Shown: one piece after another, positions 55,791 to 64,000 of the stretch
How positions within the stretch are numbered: position 1 is the first letter of the stretch
How the letters are laid out: each line of letters starts with the position of its first letter
Origin: Auanema rhodensis
Lineage: Eukaryota; Nematoda; Chromadorea; Rhabditida; Rhabditidae
NCBI GenBank assembly: GCA_964057225.1
Contig: OZ059894.1
Span: 23,404,476-23,468,475, forward strand
Direction: 5' to 3'
DNA length: 64,000 nt
Translations under genes and position numbers: made by a program
Notes under the pieces: generated by a model
Seen by the model: only the letters and a program-made list of their open reading frames with translations
What the model was told of the DNA's origin: nothing
Databases searched by the model: none

Positions 55791-58430
55791 GTTATTGGTT
55801 CAAGGTAACCATGACTTTGAATTTTACGTGAACTTTAATTTATGCTAATTAAATGTACACGTGATGTGCACTTGGTATGTAACTCGCTTCACGTGAAAGA
55901 TAAAGAGATGCGGTTTTCAAAATTAGATTCCCCATGTCCATATTAGTCTAAAAACAAATTTTTATTGATATTGGTTCATGGTAACCATGACTTTGAAATT
56001 TACGTGAACTTTAATTTATGCTAATTAAATGTACACGTGATGTGCACTTGGTATGTAACTCGCTTCACGTGAAAGATAAAGAGATGCGGTTTTCAAAATT
56101 AGATTCCCCATGTCTATATTAGTCTAAAAACAAATTTTTATTGATATTGGTTCATGGTAACCATGACTTTGAAATTTACGTGAACTTTAATTTATGCTAA
56201 TTAAATGTACACGTGATGTGCACTTGGTATGTAACTCGCTTCACGTGAAAGATAAAGAGATGCGGTTTTCAAAATTAGATTCCCCATGTCCATATTAGTC
56301 TAAAAACAAATTTTTATTGATATTGGTTCATGGTAACCATGTCTTTGAAATTTACGTGAACTTTAATTTATGCTAATTAAATGTACACGTGATGTGCACT
56401 TGGTATGTAACTCGCTTCACGTGAAAGATAAAGAGATGCGGTTTTCAAAATTAGATTCCCCATGTCCATATTAGTCTAAAAACAAATTTTTATTGATATT
56501 GGTTCATGGTAACCATGACTTTGAAATTTACGTGAACTTTAATTTATGCTAATTAAATGTACACGTGATGTGCACTTGGTATGTAACTCGCTTCACGTGA
56601 AAGATAAAGAGATGCGGTTTTCAAAATTAGATTCCCCATGTCCATATTAGTCTAAAAACAAATTTTTATTGATATTGGTTCATGGTAACCATGACTTTGA
56701 AATTTACGTGAACTTTAATTTATGCTAACTAAATGTACACGTGATGTGCACTTGGTATGTAACTCGCTTCACGTAAAAGATAAAGAGATGCGGTTTTCAA
56801 AATTAGATTCCCCATGTCCATATTAGTCTAAAAACAAATTTTTATTGATATTGGTGCATGGTAACCATGACTTTGAAATTTACGTGAACTTTAATTTATG
56901 CTAATTAAATGTACACGTGATGTGCACTTGGTATGTAACTTGCTTCACGTGAAAGATAAAGAGATGCGGTTTTCAAAATTAGATTCCCCATGTCCATATT
57001 AGTCTAAAAACAAATTTTTATTGATATTGGTTCATGGTAACCATGACTTTGAAATTTACGTGAACTTTAATTTATGCTAATTAAATGTACACGTGATGTG
57101 CACTTGGTATGTAACTCGCTTCACGTGAAAGATAAAGAGATGCGGTTTTCAAACTTAGATTCCCCATGTCCATATTAGTCTAAAAACAAATTTTTATTGT
57201 TATTGGTTCATGGTAACCATGACTTTGAAATTTACGTGAACTTTAATTTATGCTAATTAAATGTACACGTGATGTGCACTTGGTATGTAACTCGCTTCAC
57301 GTGAAAGATAAAGAGATGCGGTTTTCAAAATTAGATTCCCCATGTCCATATTAGTCTAAAAACAAATTTGTATTGATATTGGTTCATGGTAATCATGACT
57401 TTGAAATTTACGTGAACTTTAATTTATGCTAATTAAATGTACACGTGATGTGCACTTGGTATGTAACTCGCTTCACGTGAAAGATAAAGAGATGCGGTTT
57501 TCAAAATTAGATTCCCCATGTCCATATTAGTCTAAAAACAAATTTTTATTGATATTGGTTCATGGTAACCATGTCTTTGAAATTTACGTGAACTTTAATT
57601 TATGCTAATTAAATGTACACGTGATATGCACTTGGTATGTAACTCGCTTCACGTGAAAGATAAAGAGATGCGGTTTTCAAAATTAGATTCCCCATGTCCA
57701 TATTAGTCTAAAAACAAATTTTTATTGTTATTGGTTCATGGTAACCATGACTTTGAAATTTACGTGAACTTTAATTTATGCTAATTAAATGTACACGTGA
57801 TGTGCACTTGGTATGTAACTCGCTTCACGTGAAAGATAAAGAGATGCGGTTTTCAAAATTAGATTCCCCATGTCCATATTAGTCTAAAAACAAATTTTTA
57901 TTGATATTGGTTCATGGTAACCATGTCTTTGAAATTTACGTGAACTTTAATTTATGCTAATTAAATGTACACGTGATGTGCACTTGGTATGTGACTCGCT
58001 TCACGTGAAAGATAAAGAGATGCGGTTTTCAAAATTAGATTCCCCATGTCCATATTAGTCTAAAAACAAATTTTTATTGTTATTGGTTCATGGTAACCAT
58101 GACTTTGAAATTTACGTGAACTTTAATTTATGCTAATTAAATGTACACGTGATGTGCACTTGGTATGTAACTCGCTTCACGTGAAAGATAAAGAGATGCG
58201 GTTTTCAAAATTAGATTCCCCATGTCCATATTAGTCTAAAAACAAATTTTTATTGATATTGGTTCATGGTAACCATGTCTTTGAAATTTACGTGAACTTT
58301 AATTTATGCTAATTAAATGTACACGTGATGTGCACTTGGTATGTGACTCGCTTCACGTGAAAGATAAAGAGATGCGGTTTTCAAAATTAGATTCCCCATG
58401 TCCATATTAGTCTAAAAACAAATTTTTATT

Positions 58431-58604
58431 GATATTGGTTCATGGTAACCATGACTTTGAAATTTACGTGAACTTTAATTTATGCTAATTAAATGTACAC
58501 GTGATGTGCACTTGGTATGTAACTCGCTTCACGTGAAAGATAAAGAGATGCGGTTTTCAAACTTAGATTCCCCATGTCCATATTAGTTTAAACAAACTTT
58601 TATT
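58431..58604 (+). repeat. 174-bp variant monomer, second occurrence
   Basis: It has the same 2-bp deletion and the same linked substitutions as the copy at 55617, including CAAACTTAG upstream and TTCAAGG downstream, 2814 bp later. It is a copy of the same event. Confidence 0.93.
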
Positions 58605-61068
58605 GTTATTGGTTCAAGGTAACCATGACTTTGAATTTTACGTGAACTTTAATTTATGCTAATTAAATGTACACGTGATGTGCACTTGGTATGTAACTCG
58701 CTTCACGTGAAAGATAAAGAGATGCGGTTTTCAAAATTAGATTCCCCATGTCCATATTAGTCTAAAAACAAATTTTTATTGATATTGGTTCATGGTAACC
58801 ATGACTTTGAAATTTACGTGAACTTTAATTTATGCTAATTAAATGTACACGTGATGTGCACTTGGTATGTAACTCGCTTCACGTGAAAGATAAAGAGATG
58901 CGGTTTTCAAAATTAGATTCCCCATGTCTATATTAGTCTAAAAACAAATTTTTATTGATATTGGTTCATGGTAACCATGACTTTGAAATTTACGTGAACT
59001 TTAATTTATGCTAATTAAATGTACACGTGATGTGCACTTGGTATGTAACTCGCTTCACGTGAAAGATAAAGAGATGCGGTTTTCAAAATTAGATTCCCCA
59101 TGTCCATATTAGTCTAAAAACAAATTTTTATTGATATTGGTTCATGGTAACCATGTCTTTGAAATTTACGTGAACTTTAATTTATGCTAATTAAATGTAC
59201 ACGTGATGTGCACTTGGTATGTAACTCGCTTCACGTGAAAGATAAAGAGATGCGGTTTTCAAAATTAGATTCCCCATGTCCATATTAGTCTAAAAACAAA
59301 TTTTTATTGATATTGGTTCATGGTAACCATGACTTTGAAATTTACGTGAACTTTAATTTATGCTAATTAAATGTACACGTGATGTGCACTTGGTATGTAA
59401 CTCGCTTCACGTGAAAGATAAAGAGATGCGGTTTTCAAAATTAGATTCCCCATGTCCATATTAGTCTAAAAACAAATTTTTATTGATATTGGTTCATGGT
59501 AACCATGACTTTGAAATTTACGTGAACTTTAATTTATGCTAACTAAATGTACACGTGATGTGCACTTGGTATGTAACTCGCTTCACGTAAAAGATAAAGA
59601 GATGCGGTTTTCAAAATTAGATTCCCCATGTCCATATTAGTCTAAAAACAAATTTTTATTGATATTGGTGCATGGTAACCATGACTTTGAAATTTACGTG
59701 AACTTTAATTTATGCTAATTAAATGTACACGTGATGTGCACTTGGTATGTAACTTGCTTCACGTGAAAGATAAAGAGATGCGGTTTTCAAAATTAGATTC
59801 CCCATGTCCATATTAGTCTAAAAACAAATTTTTATTGATATTGGTGCATGGTAACCATGACTTTGAAATTTACGTGAACTTTAATTTATGCTAATTAAAT
59901 GTACACGTGATGTGCACTTGGTATGTAACTCGCTTCACGTGAAAGATAAAGAGATGCGGTTTTCAAAATTAAATTCCCCATGTCCATATTAGTCTAAAAA
60001 CAAATTTTTATTGATATTAATTCATGGTAACCATGTCTTTGAAATTTACGTGAACTTTAATTTATGCTAATTAAATGTACACGTGATGTGCACTTGGTAT
60101 GTAACTCGCTTCACGTGAAAGATAAAGAGATGCGGTTTTCAAAATTAGATTCCCCATGTCCATATTAGTCTAAAAACAAATTTTTATTGTTATTGGTTCA
60201 TGGTAACCATGACTTTGAAATTTACGTGAACTTTAATTTATGCTAATTAAATGTACACGTGATGTGCACTTGGTATGTAACTCGCTTCACGTGAAAGATA
60301 AAGAGATGCGGTTTTCAAAATTAGATTCCCCATGTCTATATTAGTCTAAAAACAAATGTTTATTGATATTGGTTCATGGTAACCATGACTTTGAAATTTA
60401 CGTGAACTTTAATTTATGCTAATTAAATGTACACGTGATGTGCACTTGGTATGTAACTCGCTTCACGTGAAAGATAAAGAGATGCGGTTTTCAAAATTAG
60501 ATTCCCCATGTCCATATTAGTCTAAAAACAAATTTTTATTGATATTGGTTCATGGTAACCATGTCTTTGAAATTTACGTGAACTTTAATTTATGCTAATT
60601 AAATGTACACGTGATATGCACTTGGTATGTAACTCGCTTCACGTGAAAGATAAAGAGATGCGGTTTTCAAAATTAGATTCCCCATGTCCATATTAGTCTA
60701 AAAACAAATTTTTATTGTTATTGGTTCATGGTAACCATGACTTTGAAATTTACGTGAACTTTAATTTATGCTAATTAAATGTACATGTGATGTGCACTTG
60801 GTATGTAACTCGCTTCACGTGAAAGATAAAGAGATGCGGTTTTCAAAATTAGATTCCCCATGTCCATATTAGTCTAAAAACAAATTTTTATTGATATTGG
60901 TTCATGGTAACCATGTCTTTGAAATTTACGTGAACTTTAATTTATGCTAATTAAATGTACACGTGATGTGCACTTGGTATGTGACTCGCTTCACGTGAAA
61001 GATAAAGAGATGCGGTTTTCAAAATTAGATTCCCCATGTCCATATTAGTCTAAAAACAAATTTTTATT

Positions 61069-61242
61069 GATATTGGTTCATGGTAACCATGACTTTGAAA
61101 TTTACGTGAACTTTAATTTATGCTAATTAAATGTACACGTGATGTGCACTTGGTATGTAACTCGCTTCACGTGAAAGATAAAGAGATGCGGTTTTCAAAA
61201 TTAGATTCCCCATGTCCATATTAGTTTAAACAAACTTTTATT
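61069..61242 (+). repeat. 174-bp variant monomer, third occurrence
   Basis: The deletion and downstream variants are identical to the other short monomers, but upstream it has consensus CAAAATTAG instead of CAAACTTAG. This indicates exchange within the monomer between about positions 128 and 157, or reversion by conversion. Confidence 0.92.
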
Positions 61243-62474
61243 GTTATTGGTTCAAGGTAACCATGACTTTGAATTTTACGTGAACTTTAATTTATGCTAA
61301 TTAAATGTACACGTGATGTGCACTTGGTATGTAACTCGCTTCACGTGAAAGATAAAGAGATGCGGTTTTCAAAATTAAATTCCCCATGTCCATATTAGTC
61401 TAAAAACAAATTTTTATTGATATTAATTCATGGTAACCATGTCTTTGAAATTTACGTGAACTTTAATTTATGCTAATTAAATGTACACGTGATGTGCACT
61501 TGGTATGTAACTCGCTTCACGTGAAAGATAAAGAGATGCGGTTTTCAAAATTAGATTCCCCATGTCCATATTAGTCTAAAAACAAATTTTTATTGTTATT
61601 GGTTCATGGTAACCATGACTTTGAAATTTACGTGAACTTTAATTTATGCTAATTAAATGTACACGTGATGTGCACTTGGTATGTAACTCGCTTCACGTGA
61701 AAGATAAAGAGATGCGGTTTTCAAAATTAGATTCCCCATGTCTATATTAGTCTAAAAACAAATGTTTATTGATATTGGTTCATGGTAACCATGACTTTGA
61801 AATTTACGTGAACTTTAATTTATGCTAATTAAATGTACACGTGATGTGCACTTGGTATGTAACTCGCTTCACGTGAAAGATAAAGAGATGCGGTTTTCAA
61901 AATTAGATTCCCCATGTCCATATTAGTCTAAAAACAAATTTTTATTGATATTGGTTCATGGTAACCATGTCTTTGAAATTTACGTGAACTTTAATTTATG
62001 CTAATTAAATGTACACGTGATATGCACTTGGTATGTAACTCGCTTCACGTGAAAGATAAAGAGATGCGGTTTTCAAAATTAGATTCCCCATGTTCATATT
62101 AGTCTAAAAACAAATTTTTATTGTTATTGGTTCATGGTAACCATGACTTTGAAATTTACGTGAACTTTAATTTATGCTAATTAAATGTACACGTGATGTG
62201 CACTTGGTATGTAACTCGCTTCACGTGAAAGATAAAGAGATGCGGTTTTCAAAATTAGATTCCCCATGTCCATATTAGTCTAAAAACAAATTTTTATTGA
62301 TATTGGTTCATGGTAACCATGTCTTTGAAATTTACGTGAACTTTAATTTATGCTAATTAAATGTACACGTGATGTGCACTTGGTATGTGACTCGCTTCAC
62401 GTGAAAGATAAAGAGATGCGGTTTTCAAAATTAGATTCCCCATGTCCATATTAGTCTAAAAACAAATTTTTATT

Positions 62475-62648
62475 GATATTGGTTCATGGTAACCATGACT
62501 TTGAAATTTACGTGAACTTTAATTTATGCTAATTAAATGTACACGTGATGTGCACTTGGTATGTAACTCGCTTCACGTGAAAGATAAAGAGATGCGGTTT
62601 TCAAAATTAGATTCCCCATGTCCATATTAGTTTAAACAAACTTTTATT
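62475..62648 (+). repeat. 174-bp variant monomer, fourth occurrence
   Basis: It lies 1406 bp after the third occurrence, with the same deletion and the same CAAAATTAG recombinant upstream part. It is part of the 1406-bp higher-order repeat. Confidence 0.92.
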
Positions 62649-64000
62649 GTTATTGGTTCAAGGTAACCATGACTTTGAATTTTACGTGAACTTTAATTTA
62701 TGCTAATTAAATGTACACGTGATGTGCACTTGGTATGTAACTCGCTTCACGTGAAAGATAAAGAGATGCGGTTTTCAAAATTAAATTCCCCATGTCCATA
62801 TTAGTCTAAAAACAAATTTTTATTGATATTAATTCATGGTAACCATGTCTTTGAAATTTACGTGAACTTTAATTTATGCTAATTAAATGTACACGTGATG
62901 TGCACTTGGTATGTAACTCGCTTCACGTGAAAGATAAAGAGATGCGGTTTTCAAAATTAGATTCCCCATGTCCATATTAGTCTAAAAACAAATTTTTATT
63001 GTTATTGGTTCATGGTAACCATGACTTTGAAATTTACGTGAACTTTAATTTATGCTAATTAAATGTACACGTGATGTGCACTTGGTATGTAACTCGCTTC
63101 ACGTGAAAGATAAAGAGATGCGGTTTTCAAAATTAGATTCCCCATGTCTATATTAGTCTAAAAACAAATGTTTATTGATATTGGTTCATGGTAACCATGA
63201 CTTTGAAATTTACGTGAACTTTAATTTATGCTAATTAAATGTACACGTGATGTGCACTTGGTATGTAACTCGCTTCACGTGAAAGATAAAGAGATGCGGT
63301 TTTCAAAATTAGATTCCCCATGTCCATATTAGTCTAAAAACAAATTTTTATTGATATTGGTTCATGGTAACCATGTCTTTGAAATTTACGTGAACTTTAA
63401 TTTATGCTAATTAAATGTACACGTGATATGCACTTGGTATGTAACTCGCTTCACGTGAAAGATAAAGAGATGCGGTTTTCAAAATTAGATTCCCCATGTC
63501 CATATTAGTCTAAAAACAAATTTTTATTGTTATTGGTTCATGGTAACCATGACTTTGAAATTTACGTGAACTTTAATTTATGCTAATTAAATGTACACGT
63601 GATGTGCACTTGGTATGTAACTCGCTTCACGTGAAAGATAAAGAGATGCGGTTTTCAAAATTAGATTCCCCATGTCCATATTAGTCTAAAAACAAATTTT
63701 TATTGATATTGGTTCATGGTAACCATGTCTTTGAAATTTACGTGAACTTTAATTTATGCTAATTAAATGTACACGTGATGTGCACTTGGTATGTGACTCG
63801 CTTCACGTGAAAGATAAAGAGATGCGGTTTTCAAAATTAGATTCCCCATGTCCATATTAGTCTAAAAACAAATTTTTATTGATATTGGTTCATGGTAACC
63901 ATGACTTTGAAATTTACGTGAACTTTAATTTATGCTAATTAAATGTACACGTGATGTGCACTTGGTATGTAACTCGCTTCACGTGAAAGATAAAGAGATG

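Larger units (their letters stand above)
55617..59836 (+). repeat. 16-mer higher-order repeat, 2814 bp, about 1.5 copies
   Basis: Markers recur at 2814 bp (16 x 176 minus 2): the 2-bp-short monomer (55617 and 58431), CATGTCTATATT (near 56113 and 58927), GCTAACTAAATG (56729 and 59543) with TTCACGTAAAAG, and GTAACTTGC (near 56940 and 59753). The first copy also contains TTCAAACTTAG at 55744 and 57150, which are 1406 bp apart, so an 8-monomer sub-period is already present here. The second copy stops after about 8 monomers and gives way to the 1406-bp repeat. Confidence 0.87.
1..64000 (+). repeat. Tandem satellite array, 176-bp monomer, about 363.7 copies, probable centromeric/pericentromeric satellite
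   Basis: The entire window is a head-to-tail array of one 176-bp AT-rich monomer. The marker gatattgg recurs at 1, 177, 353 and so on; it is still exactly in register at 55441 (315 periods) and lies 8 bp early at 63881. The 8 bp are accounted for by four monomers of 174 bp. All monomers I followed are in the same orientation, differ from one another by only a few substitutions, and are not interrupted by unique DNA or mobile elements. Long homogeneous arrays of 150-180 bp units with higher-order repeats are characteristic of eukaryotic centromere satellites, which is the basis for the centromeric suggestion. That role is inferred; no CENP-B box is visible, and I do not recognise the family or species. 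No protein-coding gene is supported anywhere in the window. Confidence 0.97.
60013..64000 (+). repeat. 8-mer higher-order repeat, 1406 bp, nearly three copies
   Basis: TTAATTCATGG with T24 starts the unit at 60013, 61419 and 62825. It is followed in order by TTGTTATTGG, CATGTCTATATT, AATGTTTATTG (near 60357, 61763, 63169), GTGATATGCAC (60616, 62022, 63428), GTGACTCGC and, in the complete units, the 174-bp monomer (61069, 62475). The period is 8 x 176 minus 2. Copies differ very little: a CATGTTCAT in the second unit and a TACATGTG in the first were the only differences I noticed. This suggests the most recent amplification in the window. The third copy runs off the end. Confidence 0.92.

Noticed and set aside
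1-64000. CRISPR array
   Set aside because: Repeats are 176 bp, contiguous and lack unique spacers; no cas genes are present.
1-64000. CENP-B box as in primate alpha satellite
   Set aside because: I found no match to the TTCG....A..CGGG core in the monomer. The unit is 176 bp, not 171, and the sequence is unlike alpha satellite.
1-64000. rRNA, tRNA or telomeric repeat origin
   Set aside because: No cloverleaf-like tRNA boxes, 5S/45S rDNA similarity or TTTAGGG/TTAGGG runs were noticed in the monomer on either strand.

Overview
The window is one uninterrupted block of tandem satellite DNA. From base 1 to base 64000 it is a head-to-tail array of a single AT-rich monomer, about 32% G+C by hand count, always in the same orientation. 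The basic monomer is 176 bp. Taking the start of the window (gatattgg...) as monomer position 1, there are 363 complete monomers up to 63880 and a 120-base partial one at the end. I found no gene, RNA gene, transposon, telomeric repeat, inverted monomer or flanking unique sequence, and neither edge of the array is in view.

A homogeneous, long, uninterrupted array of a ~176-bp AT-rich monomer with higher-order repeats is typical of eukaryotic centromeric or pericentromeric satellite from a long-read assembly. The monomer length and composition fit plant centromere satellites well, but some animals have similar ones. I do not recognise the monomer and cannot name the species. It is clearly not prokaryotic.

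Layout, from diagnostic substitutions tracked by position: 1-5632 mostly near-consensus monomers with two local trimer duplications; 5633-18656 two tandem copies of a ~40-monomer (7040 bp) super-unit, the second shortened to 34 monomers, both with nested 6-mers (1056 bp); 17609-18999 a 5-monomer repeat at the end of that block; 18833-22000 an 8-mer (1408 bp, second copy 9 monomers); 22001-24816 mixed; 24817-26928 a 4-mer (704 bp, three copies); 27457-29216 a 5-mer (880 bp, two copies); 29217-31504 mixed; 31505-37312 a 17-mer (2992 bp, about two copies); 37313-45760 a 13-mer (2288 bp, three copies) interrupted by a dimer-based expansion; 46641-55440 units of 13, 11 and 16 monomers; 55617-59836 a 16-mer of 2814 bp; 60013-64000 an 8-mer of 1406 bp, nearly three copies.

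The most striking property is length conservation. No net length change occurs over the first 55.6 kb. The only indel I found is one 2-bp deletion, present in four monomers that share the same linked substitutions and are therefore copies of one event. Each monomer also carries three ACGTG cores spaced 32-33 bp apart and a near-perfect dyad, which are candidate protein-binding or structural elements. The patchwork of HOR periods suggests repeated local amplification, unequal exchange and gene conversion. These are inferences from the sequence alone and would need self-alignment, CENH3/CENP-A ChIP or CUT&Tag, and methylation data to test.
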